A stretch of DNA of 64,000 nucleotides from Microbacterium sp. EYE_78 (lineage in GTDB: Bacteria; Actinomycetota; Actinomycetes; Actinomycetales; Microbacteriaceae). The notes below the pieces were generated by a model. It was given only the letters and a program-made list of their open reading frames with translations, was not told the DNA's origin and ran no database searches. The DNA is taken from assembly GCF_023149035.1 (NCBI RefSeq), contig NZ_JAHXMY010000001.1, forward strand, positions 186,001 to 250,000. The letters are read 5' to 3'. A program made the position numbers and the translations under genes. This document shows, in pieces, positions 25,402-33,499 of this stretch. Position 1 is the first letter of the stretch. Every line of letters begins with the position of its first letter.

Positions 25402-25887
25402 TCAGGCCGCCGAGGCGACCCGCTCGACGAAGGACTCGAGGCGGTGACGAGTGCCGTCGATGCGACGGTCCACGCTTGCGCGGATCTCGCTGGGCGCCAG
25501 CGGGCCGGCGATCCTGACGTTCTCGTGGCAGGTCAGATCGGCGCAGACGTAGGTGCCGACGCTGTCGCCCCGATCACCGGCATCCCCCGTCCGCCTGGCA
25601 GTGAACATGGTTACCTGGTTGCCGGGCTGCATCGTGTGGCAGATGTTGCACATGGCCGAGCGCGCGGCCGCGCCGTTCGCCGCCCGGAGGACGATGCCGG
25701 TGGGTTCGCCGTCGATCTCGGCGACGACGTACCCGCGGCTCTTCGTCGTCGGGTCGCGCCACGCGAGGAAGTCGAGGTGATCCCATTCGAGGATCGGGAA
25801 GTCGTGGGGTGGCTCCAGGCGCTCACGCTCGTCCCGGGTCGCGTTGACGAGCACGTCGCGCAGCTGCTCTTCGGTCAACGGCTGCAT
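25402..25887 (-). CDS. FBP-domain zinc protein (EF-G-binding, FusB-like)
   Basis: 161-residue protein. Cys80, Cys83, Cys115 and Cys120 (CNICHT and CADLTC) form a treble-clef zinc site; upstream LAWRDPTTKSRGYVVAEIDG matches the FBP domain found in FusB/FusC, which bind elongation factor G and relieve fusidic acid inhibition. In actinobacteria such proteins are widespread and not proven resistance factors. TAGACT ends 6 bases before the ATG, so a leaderless mRNA is likely. Identification is by recall of the Cys pattern and fold. Confidence 0.72.
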   Translation of the reverse strand: MQPLTEEQLRDVLVNATRDERERLEPPHDFPILEWDHLDFLAWRDPTTKSRGYVVAEIDGEPTGIVLRAANGAAARSAMCNICHTMQPGNQVTMFTARRTGDAGDRGDSVGTYVCADLTCHENVRIAGPLAPSEIRASVDRRIDGTRHRLESFVERVASAA

Positions 25888-25926
25888 GCCGACAGTCTAA
25901 AGACGCCTCCGGACGGAGGGACCGGC

Positions 25927-26247
25927 TCAGGCCGAGACGGCGAGATGGATGGAGATCCCGGCGATCAGCGCGATGCCCACGACGCATCCGATGGCCGGCC
26001 ACAGGTATCCGCGTCGTCTGATGATGGCGTACACGAGTCCGACGATCCCCGCGAGCATGGCGACCGCGCCGCCCGCGACGACGACGGGGAGCGTGAAGAG
26101 GACGAGCCAGCCGTAGTCGCCGTCGAGCCCCGCCATGAGGCCGGTCACGATGAGGGTGGGCAGCAGCGCCAGCACGCTCAGCGCGATCGCGCCGATACCC
26201 CAGGCGCGTTGCGCGGTGAGGGGCTGCTCGGGGGCGGTGGTGGTCAC
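25927..26247 (-). CDS. Small three-helix membrane protein, unknown function
   Basis: 106 residues with three membrane helices (GIGAIALSVLALLPTLIVTG, LVLFTLPVVVAGGAVAMLAG continuing into IVGLVYAII, and AIGCVVGIALIAGISIHLAV). GTG 26247 is the start because TAGTCT ends exactly 6 bases upstream. No family recognised; it stands between two other short-leader genes on the same strand. Confidence 0.7.
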   Translation of the reverse strand: MTTTAPEQPLTAQRAWGIGAIALSVLALLPTLIVTGLMAGLDGDYGWLVLFTLPVVVAGGAVAMLAGIVGLVYAIIRRRGYLWPAIGCVVGIALIAGISIHLAVSA

Positions 26248-26294
26248 GCGGCCAGACTAGGCCTCGGCTCGATCGTCGCCCGGAGGGCGCGCGG

Positions 26295-27122
26295 TCACTC
26301 GTTCCAGTCGATCGTGCGTGAGGTCGGGCGGAGCTGGACGCGATCGCCCGGCTGCAGGACCCGCGACGCGCCGGCGTCGTTGAAGGCCTGCACGGTCTGG
26401 GAGTCGACGCAGAACCGGTCGCCGATGCCACGGTAGGTGTCGCCCGGCTGCACGGTGTAGTACGTCGGAGTCCCGTCCACCTTCTCGACCGCCCCCTCGG
26501 CGTACTCACCCGAGCCGCTGTCGACGATGGTCCCGCTCAAGGAGACCTGGCGCGTCGCGCCGTCGCCGGTGATCTCGATGCGCGCGATCGCATCGCAATC
26601 CTGGTGTGTGCGATACCCGCCCCGCAGTTCTTCGTTCAATCGGATGACTCGACTTTCGGCATCCGTCGCCAGTGCGAGGTACGTGTCCGCATAGATGCCG
26701 GTCGCGTCATCGATGTCGTTGAGGTCCGCGATGACGGCGGAGTCGAGGCAGAAGCGGTCGGCGATGCTCCAGTAGGAGTCGCCGCCGGCCACGAAATACA
26801 CGCTGGGAAGCCCCGCCTCGCTCGCGGTGACCGACCCGTTTGCGCCGCTTCGCGCTCCCGAGTCCGTCCCCGGCGTGACACCCGCGCAGCGAGCCTCCAC
26901 CTCCGGCGTCGGCGTGGGTGTCGACTCGACGGTGGTCGTCGGGACAGAGGTCGGCGTCGCGGTCGGCGTCGGCGTGCGCGTCGCGGCCGGTGTGGGAGTC
27001 TGCCGCTCGGCAACCACCTGGTCGGTGGGGATCAACCCGACCAGCCCGGGCGCGGCGATCGCCGCCAGCCCCACGACGGCTCCGACGGCGATCCCGACCA
27101 TGACCTTCGCGCGCCGCTCCAC
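26295..27122 (-). CDS. LysM-domain protein with N-terminal anchor
   Basis: 275 residues. One N-terminal membrane helix ([20 protein letters not shown]) is followed by a Thr-Pro-rich linker (about 40-75) and two LysM-like units: [20 protein letters not shown] near 110 and [20 protein letters not shown] near 220. Each unit has a conserved FC, unusual for LysM, which could form a disulfide. LysM binds peptidoglycan, so an outer-surface role is likely. GTG start at 27122, with TAGCGT 6 bases upstream. Confidence 0.75.
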   Translation of the reverse strand: MERRAKVMVGIAVGAVVGLAAIAAPGLVGLIPTDQVVAERQTPTPAATRTPTPTATPTSVPTTTVESTPTPTPEVEARCAGVTPGTDSGARSGANGSVTASEAGLPSVYFVAGGDSYWSIADRFCLDSAVIADLNDIDDATGIYADTYLALATDAESRVIRLNEELRGGYRTHQDCDAIARIEITGDGATRQVSLSGTIVDSGSGEYAEGAVEKVDGTPTYYTVQPGDTYRGIGDRFCVDSQTVQAFNDAGASRVLQPGDRVQLRPTSRTIDWNE

Positions 27123-27259
27123 GCCTCGACGCTATCGGCGGTGGGCGCCCGGGCGCCACTCGCGGCATCCAGCCCCCCGGAGGCGAGTCCCCGGCACCGC
27201 CGCCGGACGGCGAGCGCAACCCCGTGGCGGGGCGCTCCCCCGACGGTACGCTCGGAGGC

Positions 27260-27748
27260 ATGGCTGACTCCTCCTTCGACATCGTCTCCAAGATCGACCG
27301 CCAAGAGGCGGACAACGCCCTCAACCAGGCCCGTAAAGAGGTCGAGCAGCGCTACGACTTCAAGGGCACCGGCGCGTCGGTCGAATGGAGCGGCGAGTCC
27401 ATCCTGATCAAGGCGAACAGCGAGGAGCGCGCGAAGGCGGTCCTCGACGTGCTCCAGTCCAAGCTCATCAAGCGCGGCATCTCGCTGAAGAGCCTCGACT
27501 CGGGCGAGCCCCAGGCCTCGGGCAAGGAGTTCCGTCTCGTGTCGACCCTCAAGGAGGGCATCTCGTCGGAGGATGCGAAGAAGATCAGCAAGATCATCCG
27601 CGACGAGGGTCCGAAGTCGGTGAAGTCCCAGATCCAGGGCGACGAGCTGCGCGTGCAGTCGAAGTCGCGCGACGACCTGCAGGAGGTGCAGCGGATGCTG
27701 AAGGCCGCCGACCTCGACGTCGATCTGCAGTTCGTCAACTACCGCTGA
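27260..27748 (+). CDS. yajQ: YajQ family cyclic-di-GMP-binding protein
   Basis: 162-residue nucleotide-binding protein, full length for the family. Characteristic stretches are [52 protein letters not shown] and FVNYR at the end. Family members bind c-di-GMP in some Proteobacteria and other nucleotides or RNA elsewhere. TACGCT lies 7 bases before the ATG; GGAGG also abuts it. It is followed 90 bases later by a small gene and a BLUF light sensor on the same strand. Confidence 0.93.
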   Translation: MADSSFDIVSKIDRQEADNALNQARKEVEQRYDFKGTGASVEWSGESILIKANSEERAKAVLDVLQSKLIKRGISLKSLDSGEPQASGKEFRLVSTLKEGISSEDAKKISKIIRDEGPKSVKSQIQGDELRVQSKSRDDLQEVQRMLKAADLDVDLQFVNYR

Positions 27749-27841
27749 GGACGACCGTCGCGGCGGGATGTCAAGCCCGGGCGGCTGTCGGAGCCCTCGC
27801 CTACCGTGAGAGCACGCACCACGAGCAAGTGAGGACCCTGC

Positions 27842-28096
27842 GTGCCTGAGCATCACCACCCCACCGCCGGGACCGTCTGGTCGCGGGTCGAAGACGGATT
27901 CCACGTCGGCAGCCGCGACGGCAACTTCCTGGGCTACATCGAGCGGCAGCGCGACGGCCGGTTCACCGCGTTCGACATGCGCTCCCGCGCGGTCGGCACG
28001 TTCGCCGAGCTCGTCGCGGCGATGCGTACGCTGTCTGCATCGCCGTCCGCCGTCGCGGGCGACCCGGGCATCTTCACGATCAGGGAGCACAGATGA
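27842..28096 (+). CDS. Small protein of unknown function upstream of BLUF
   Basis: 84 residues, GTG start with GAGGA 7 bases upstream. The sequence (VWSRVEDGFHVGSRDGNFLG, YIERQRDGRFTAFDMRSRAV) is soluble and looks like a short beta-rich fold; no family recognised. Its stop overlaps the BLUF start as ATGA, so the two are translated together and may work together. Confidence 0.75.
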   Translation: MPEHHHPTAGTVWSRVEDGFHVGSRDGNFLGYIERQRDGRFTAFDMRSRAVGTFAELVAAMRTLSASPSAVAGDPGIFTIREHR

Positions 28097-28542
28097 CCAA
28101 GCCGGACGGGTCCCTGTTCTCCGTCGTGTACTCGAGCATGGCGCGCGAGTCGTTCGACGACGCCGCGCTGCGAGCCCTGCTCGAGCAGAGCCGCGCAGCG
28201 AATGCGGCGAACGACGTGACCGGGATGCTGCTGTACCGCAACGGGCGCTTCATCCAGATCCTCGAGGGACCCGAGGACGCCGTGCGCGAGACGATGGCGC
28301 GCATCGAGCAGGACACCCGGCACGCGAACCTGCGCGTCCTCATCGATGAGTTCATCGAGGCGCGCAACTTCGCCGACTGGACGATGGGCTTTCAGCCGAT
28401 CGATTCGCCGACCGACGACGTCCCCGAGGGCTTCCGCGACACCTTCGACGACCTGGAAGCCCACGACGACCCCTCGATGACGCTTCGCGCGGCACGCGAG
28501 CTCAGTCTCTGGTTCCGCGTCCGCGCGACGCAGGGCCGCTGA
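28093..28542 (+). CDS. BLUF-domain blue-light photoreceptor (stand-alone)
   Basis: 149 residues, a single BLUF domain with a short C-terminal helix part. BLUF domains bind FAD and sense blue light by hydrogen-bond rearrangement. All key positions fit the AppA pattern in spacing: Tyr13, Asn37, Gln55 (FIQILEG), Trp96 and Met98 (DWTMGF). RIEQDTRHANLRVL is also typical. It has no fused output domain, so it must signal through a partner; the overlapping 84-residue gene is the first candidate. A strong terminator follows. Confidence 0.9.
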   Translation: MTKPDGSLFSVVYSSMARESFDDAALRALLEQSRAANAANDVTGMLLYRNGRFIQILEGPEDAVRETMARIEQDTRHANLRVLIDEFIEARNFADWTMGFQPIDSPTDDVPEGFRDTFDDLEAHDDPSMTLRAARELSLWFRVRATQGR

Positions 28543-28553
28543 CGCGTACGCGT

Positions 28554-28596
28554 ACGACGACGGCCCGGACCCCTCGCGGGTCCGGGCCGTCGTCGT
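28554..28596. terminator. Bidirectional terminator
   Basis: Perfect 19-bp stem (28554-28572 with 28578-28596) with loop CTCGC between the converging BLUF and Gfo/Idh genes. Confidence 0.88.
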
Positions 28597-28603
28597 GTGC
28601 GCG

Positions 28604-29731
28604 TCAGAGCGTGCGGGCGAAGGGGTCGAAGTCGACCGGCACCGCGGGCACCGGCGTGACCGTGCTGTCGATCTCGATGTACTGACCGGTCTCGGCCGAG
28701 TCCTGCGCCGAGAGGAGCACATCGAGGACGTGGAACCCGAGCTCGCCGGTCGCGACGTGCGGACGATCCTCGGCCACTGCGCGGACCATGTCGAGCACGC
28801 CGAGACCGCGGCCGACGACCGTGCCCTGCTGCTCGACGTCGATCCACTCCTGCTCGGTCTTCATGCCGTCGCGGAAGACGCCGAGCGGCTTCACGTACCG
28901 GGTGGGACCGTCGAAGCGGTTGGGGTCGGGCAGCACGATCGAGCCCTCGGTGCCGTGGATCTCGACGACCCCGTGCCGTTCGAGCGCCGAGTCGAAGCTC
29001 AGCAGGTGCGTGCCGTGCTGGCCGCCCTCGAACGTCGAGACGACCTGCACCGACGAGGGCACCTCGACGGGGAAGGTCTCGCCGGCGCGCGGACCGGTGT
29101 GGATGTGCCGCTCGGTGCGGAACCGCGAGCCGCGTGCAGCGACACCGGCGATCGGACCGAGCAGGCTGACCAGCGCCGAGAAGTAGTACGGCCCCATGTC
29201 GAGGAGGGGTCCGGCGCCGCGCGCGAACAGGAACGCGGGTTCGGGATGCCACAGGTCGGGCCCCTGCGTCTGGAACGCCGTCTGCACGAACAGCGGCGTG
29301 CCGATGACGCCCTCTGCGATGGCGCGCTTGGCGGACTGGAAGCCCGGGCCGAGGATCGTGTCGGGTGCCGAGCCGACGCGGACGCCCGCGGCCTCGGCAT
29401 CCCTCAGCAGCTGGCGCGCACCCTCGCGGTCGAGGCCCAGCGGCTTCTCGGTCCACACGTGCTTGCCGGCGGCGACGGCGCGGGCGGAGACCTCGATGTG
29501 GGACTCCGGGATCGTGAGGTTCACGACCAGCTCGACCTCGGGGTTCGCGAGGACGTCGTCGAGCGTGCCCCACGATGCGACGCCGTGCTCTTCAGCCTTG
29601 GCTTGCGCCCGCTCGGGGATGAGGTCGCCGATCGCGACCACCTTCACGTCGGGGAACGAGGTGAGGTTCTCGAGGTAGGTCTGACTGATGACACCGGCAC
29701 CGACGATGCCGACTCCGACGGGAGCGGTCAT
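28604..29731 (-). CDS. Gfo/Idh/MocA family oxidoreductase
   Basis: 375-residue NAD(P)-dependent sugar or polyol dehydrogenase. The N-terminal Rossmann motif is GIVGAGVISQTYLENL; the EKP motif (HVWTEKPLGL) and the active-site region GPLLDMGPYYFSALVSLLGP with a His/Asp-rich loop follow. The ATG overlaps the upstream isomerase-like stop as ATGA. With that neighbour it forms a two-gene catabolic unit, as often found in inositol or rare-sugar pathways. The substrate is unknown. Confidence 0.88.
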   Translation of the reverse strand: MTAPVGVGIVGAGVISQTYLENLTSFPDVKVVAIGDLIPERAQAKAEEHGVASWGTLDDVLANPEVELVVNLTIPESHIEVSARAVAAGKHVWTEKPLGLDREGARQLLRDAEAAGVRVGSAPDTILGPGFQSAKRAIAEGVIGTPLFVQTAFQTQGPDLWHPEPAFLFARGAGPLLDMGPYYFSALVSLLGPIAGVAARGSRFRTERHIHTGPRAGETFPVEVPSSVQVVSTFEGGQHGTHLLSFDSALERHGVVEIHGTEGSIVLPDPNRFDGPTRYVKPLGVFRDGMKTEQEWIDVEQQGTVVGRGLGVLDMVRAVAEDRPHVATGELGFHVLDVLLSAQDSAETGQYIEIDSTVTPVPAVPVDFDPFARTL

Positions 29732-30552
29732 GCGATGAACCCGCCGTCCTTCAGGAAGGCGTACGACGCGGCGATGTCCTCGAACACGTCGCCGGGAGCC
29801 TTGTCGTACTCGATGACGGCGTACTGGATCGCCGTGCCCGCCTGGAGCGACGCGGCGAGGGGCACGTCGCCGGTGCCGGCGCGCAGCTGCTCGAGCGAGT
29901 CGGAACCGAACTCCTCGGCGCCGGGTGCCCAGGGGTTGGATGCCGGGGCGATGCCGTCCTTCACGTGCACGGCGACGAGCCGGTCGCCGATCCGCTCGAC
30001 GAGGGCCGGCACGTCCTGGCCGCCGGTGAGCGCCCAGAACAGGTCCAGCTCGATCTGGACGCGGTCGTCGGTCAGCTCGAGGAAGCGCTCGTAGGCGGTC
30101 TGCCCGTCGAAGGACTTCACGAACTCCTGCGCGTGGTTGTGGTAGCCGACGGACATGCCGAAGCCGGCTGCGGTCTCGACGAGACGGTTGAGGCGCTCGG
30201 CGATGTCGGCGACGCCCTCTTCGGTGAACCAGCGCTCGGCGGGGACGAAGGGGTCGATGACCGTGGTGATCCCGATCTTCGCGGCGGCCTCAAAGACGAC
30301 CTCGGGCGCCGGCGTCGGGATGGACCCGTCGGGCGTCCACAGCTCGTCTGACAGCAGCGGGGCGTGGCCGGTGGGAGACGCGAGCCCGCTGGCGTCGAGC
30401 GCCGCGCGGATCTCGTCCGGGCGACGGACGAAGTCGAACGCCTCGACGTTGCGCAGACCGATCGCCGCGAGCTTGTCGAGGGACGCGGGCATGTCCTCGC
30501 TGAACTCCTTGGCGAGGGAGTAGAGCTGAACTGAAGCGATGGGCAGAGCCAT
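29728..30552 (-). CDS. Sugar phosphate isomerase/epimerase (xylose isomerase-like TIM barrel)
   Basis: 274-residue AP_endonuc_2 family enzyme. Metal-binding segments are VGYHNHAQEF, IELDLFWAL, LVAVHVKDG and a C-terminal QYAVIEYDKAPG. ATG 30552 has AAGGAAGG 5 bases upstream; the longer open frame is a shadow through the promoter. First gene of the operon with the Gfo/Idh dehydrogenase. The 28-bp palindrome at 30612-30639 lies about 60 bases upstream, so the divergent TetR gene may regulate it. Confidence 0.87.
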   Translation of the reverse strand: MALPIASVQLYSLAKEFSEDMPASLDKLAAIGLRNVEAFDFVRRPDEIRAALDASGLASPTGHAPLLSDELWTPDGSIPTPAPEVVFEAAAKIGITTVIDPFVPAERWFTEEGVADIAERLNRLVETAAGFGMSVGYHNHAQEFVKSFDGQTAYERFLELTDDRVQIELDLFWALTGGQDVPALVERIGDRLVAVHVKDGIAPASNPWAPGAEEFGSDSLEQLRAGTGDVPLAASLQAGTAIQYAVIEYDKAPGDVFEDIAASYAFLKDGGFIA

Positions 30553-30611
30553 GAGCCTTCCTTCGTACGTCGTTGTCGGATGCCGCGGGGCGGCGTGGCC
30601 ACGACGATAGC

Positions 30612-30639
30612 AGAAAAACCTCCACGTGGAGGTTTTTCT
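30612..30639. promoter_or_regulatory. Perfect 28-bp palindrome, probable TetR operator
   Basis: Fourteen bases AGAAAAACCTCCAC are followed by their exact complement GTGGAGGTTTTTCT. It lies between the divergent isomerase operon and the TetR/MFS operon and ends 14 bases before the TetR -10 hexamer TACGGT (30653-30658). Position and length fit a TetR-dimer operator; it could also fold as a hairpin, but no gene ends here. Confidence 0.85.
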
Positions 30640-30664
30640 TCGCCGGAGCCGGTACGGTGGGCGT

Positions 30665-31285
30665 GTGAGCGACCTCCCCCCTGCCGACGAGCCGTCCGTC
30701 GACGCCGTGATCGGCCGGCGAGGACTGCAGCCGAAAGGCATCGCCCGCCGGCAGGAGATCCTCGATCGCGCCATCGAGGTCTTCCGCGAGCGCGGCGCCG
30801 ACGGGACGTCGCTCCGGAAGATCGCGGAGGCCATCGGCGTCTCGCACGCCGCGCTCCTGCACTACTTCGACTCGCGCGAGCAGCTGCTCATCGCCGTCTA
30901 CGCCCACGCCGAGCATCGCCGCGGCGACAAGCCCGGGAGCACACCCGGCGTCGAGACGATGATCGACGCGGCGATCGCGAACGTCGAGGTGCCCGGTCTC
31001 GTCACGCTGTACACCACGCTGCTCGCGGCATCCCTCGAGGCCGACAGCACGCTCGGCCGAGACTACTTCGGTGCGCGCTTCGCACGCCTGCGGTCCCGGC
31101 TGACCCAGAGCCTCCTCGACCAGCAGCAGCGCGGCGAGGTCCGGGACGACGTGTCGGCCGAGCATCTCGCGGCACTGATCATCGCGGCATCCGACGGCCT
31201 GCAGGTGCAGTGGCTCATCGAGCCGTCCGTCGGACTCGAGTCGACGCTGAGGACGCTCGGCGAACTCCTGAAACCGCGCCGATGA
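30665..31285 (+). CDS. TetR family transcriptional regulator
   Basis: 206-residue regulator. The helix-turn-helix is ARRQEILDRAIEVFRERGAD, TSLRKIAEAIGVSHAALLHY, about residues 23-65. GTG 30665 was chosen because TACGGT ends 6 bases before it; an ATG at 30626 would lie inside the operator. Its stop overlaps the start of the MFS gene as ATGA. Likely controls its own operon and the divergent isomerase operon through the 28-bp palindrome. Confidence 0.88.
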   Translation: MSDLPPADEPSVDAVIGRRGLQPKGIARRQEILDRAIEVFRERGADGTSLRKIAEAIGVSHAALLHYFDSREQLLIAVYAHAEHRRGDKPGSTPGVETMIDAAIANVEVPGLVTLYTTLLAASLEADSTLGRDYFGARFARLRSRLTQSLLDQQQRGEVRDDVSAEHLAALIIAASDGLQVQWLIEPSVGLESTLRTLGELLKPRR

Positions 31286-32490
31286 GTGCGACACCCGCCG
31301 GCCCCACGCTCACGAGGGGGCTCGTGCTCGTCCTCGGGTTCCTGTCGGCGATCGGTCCGTTCGCGATCGACATGTACCTCGCGTCGCTGCCGCAGATCTC
31401 CCGCGACCTGGGCGCCGCGCCCGCCACCGTGCAGCTCACCCTGACCGCGTTCCTCCTCGGTCTCGGAGCGGGTCAGCTGCTGCTCGGCCCCCTCTCGGAC
31501 ACCTGGGGGCGACGGCCCGTCCTGCTCGGCGCGACCGCGGTCTTCGCCGCCGCGAGCATCGCCCTCGTGTTCGCCCCCGTCATCGAGGTGTTCATCGGCC
31601 TCCGTCTCCTGCAGGGCCTCTCGGGCGCGGCGGGCGTCGTGATCGCGCGAGCCATCGCGGTCGATCTCAGCACGGGTCGGACCGCGGTACGGGCCCTCAG
31701 CCTGATCGCGACGGTGGGCGGTCTCGGCCCCCTCGTCGCGCCGCCGATCGGCGGGCTCGTCGCCGGGTTCGCCGGCTGGCGCGGAGTGCTCACCGCCCTC
31801 GCCCTCATCGCCGCCGCGATGCTGCTGTTCGCCTGGCTCGCCGTCCCCGAGTCGCTGCCGCGCTCGCACCGCCACACCGGCGGACTGCGCGCCATGGGGG
31901 CATCCTTCGCGCACTTCGTCCACGACCCCGTCTACCTCGGCTACGCCGCCGCCTATGCGAGCGGGTTCGCCGGGCTCATGGCGTACGTGTCGGCATCCCC
32001 CTTCGTCGGACAGAACATCCTCGGGATGTCACCCTTCCTCTACGGACTCGGGTTCGCCGGCGGTGGCTCCGCCCTGCTGGTCGCGAACCTCGCGAACGCG
32101 CGCTTCGCACCTCGCGTCGGCCCCGAGCGTATGCTCGCGGTCGGCACCTCGATCAGCGCGCTCTCGGCGACCGTGATGACGGTCGCCGCGGCCACCGGCA
32201 TCCTCTCGATCCCACTGTTCCTCGCCTGCGCGTTCGCGACGATGGGGTCGGCGGGGCTCACCTTCGGCAACGCCAGCGCCCTCGGACTCGCCCGCGCGAC
32301 GACCCGCAACCGCGGCGCCGGATCTGCGCTGATGGGGGCCGGCCAGTTCGCCGCCGGCGCCCTGGTGACCCCGATCGTGGGACTCTGGGGCGAGGAGACC
32401 GCCCTGCCCATGGCGCTGACGATGCTCGTGGGCGCCTGCCTCAGCCTGGTCCTGGGTCTGACCTCGAACCGGGCCTCGCACCGGCGCTGA
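31282..32490 (+). CDS. Bcr/CflA-type MFS multidrug exporter
   Basis: 402-residue, 12-helix drug:proton antiporter. Family hallmarks are LSAIGPFAIDMYLASLPQIS in helix 1, LGLGAGQLLLGPLSDTWGRR (motif A) and RLLQGLSGAAGVVIARAIAV. It is translationally coupled to the TetR gene (ATGA), so it is probably induced by its own substrate. The substrate is not predictable. It ends 1 base before the stop of the converging hydrolase gene. Confidence 0.9.
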   Translation: MSATPAGPTLTRGLVLVLGFLSAIGPFAIDMYLASLPQISRDLGAAPATVQLTLTAFLLGLGAGQLLLGPLSDTWGRRPVLLGATAVFAAASIALVFAPVIEVFIGLRLLQGLSGAAGVVIARAIAVDLSTGRTAVRALSLIATVGGLGPLVAPPIGGLVAGFAGWRGVLTALALIAAAMLLFAWLAVPESLPRSHRHTGGLRAMGASFAHFVHDPVYLGYAAAYASGFAGLMAYVSASPFVGQNILGMSPFLYGLGFAGGGSALLVANLANARFAPRVGPERMLAVGTSISALSATVMTVAAATGILSIPLFLACAFATMGSAGLTFGNASALGLARATTRNRGAGSALMGAGQFAAGALVTPIVGLWGEETALPMALTMLVGACLSLVLGLTSNRASHRR

Positions 32491-32491
32491 G

Positions 32492-33496
32492 TCAGCGCGG
32501 GACCAGCGCCCCACGCAGCAGCCACTGCTCGAGCCGCCGGTAGACCTCCCGGCGCGGGGCGGGGCGCGACAGGAAGAGGTCGTGGAGACCGCCGTGGATC
32601 CGGGCGACCGTCACGTCCCGGCCGATGCGGGTCGCGGCCCGGGCGATGTCGTCGACGACGAGGACGGAGTCGCTCCCGATCATCTCCGCGTTCCACGCGA
32701 ACGGGTTGGTGGACGACCCTGACAGCATCACGAGGGCGGGACACCCGACCTCGAGACCGGCAGCGACGCGACGATGCCCGTCGACGACGGCCGACAGCCA
32801 CGCCGGGTGCGTGGCGAAGCCGCGCTCCGGTCGCCAGTCGGCCCGGTAGCCCTGCGCGGGCAGCGCGCCGATCTCGGCCTGCGCCCGGGTGTAGAACCCG
32901 AGGTCCGCGACCGGATGGGTCCCGAGCGGATCGAGGCGGGCACGCGCCTGCACGAGCGGCGCCACGACCTGACGGCCCAGGGTGCCGATCTGCAGCTCGA
33001 GCCAGGGACTGTTGAGCACGAGGGCATCGACCATTCCGGGATGCCGCGCCGCCCACAGCGTGGCGGTGAGCCCCCCGGTCGAGTGCCCGACCACCACGAG
33101 GCGGCGCTCGTCGGGCGCGTCGACGGTCTCGAGCCGGCCCATCGCGGCCAGCGCGGCCGCGATGTCCGCGTCGTAGACGTCCAGGGATGCGACGAAGCCC
33201 GGCGTCTGCCCCTCCCGCAGGCTCCGGCCGTACTTCCGCAGATCGAGGGCGTGGAACCGCGCGCCGAGGGAGGTCCAGAATCGGGCGTGCTCGACCTGGA
33301 AGAAGTAGTCCGACCACCCGTGCAGATAGAGGACGTCGACATCCCGCAACGGGCCCAGGAGCGCCCGCAGCCGAGCGGGCAGCAGCCGCACCAGCGTCGC
33401 GACGACCTCGCCCTCGTCGTCAGCGCCGAGCGGCAGGGTCAGCTGCTCGAACGGTCGACCGAGGAGGTCGGTCTCCCACTCCGCAGCCACCGCCAT
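32492..33496 (-). CDS. Alpha/beta hydrolase (serine hydrolase)
   Basis: 334 residues. The oxyanion segment is YLHGWSDYFF (about 58-66), the nucleophile is Ser139 in VVGHSTGGLTATLWAARHPG, and a late His is in RIHGGLHDLFLSRP. It resembles lysophospholipase-like hydrolases. It starts 3 bases after the fprA stop, so it is probably cotranscribed with fprA. The substrate is unknown; the catalytic Asp is not assigned with certainty. Confidence 0.82.
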   Translation of the reverse strand: MAVAAEWETDLLGRPFEQLTLPLGADDEGEVVATLVRLLPARLRALLGPLRDVDVLYLHGWSDYFFQVEHARFWTSLGARFHALDLRKYGRSLREGQTPGFVASLDVYDADIAAALAAMGRLETVDAPDERRLVVVGHSTGGLTATLWAARHPGMVDALVLNSPWLELQIGTLGRQVVAPLVQARARLDPLGTHPVADLGFYTRAQAEIGALPAQGYRADWRPERGFATHPAWLSAVVDGHRRVAAGLEVGCPALVMLSGSSTNPFAWNAEMIGSDSVLVVDDIARAATRIGRDVTVARIHGGLHDLFLSRPAPRREVYRRLEQWLLRGALVPR

Positions 33497-33499
33497 GAC

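Noticed and set aside
30626..30664. Earlier ATG start for the TetR gene
   Set aside because: It lies inside the 28-bp palindrome, has no ribosome site, and encodes residues unlike a TetR start.
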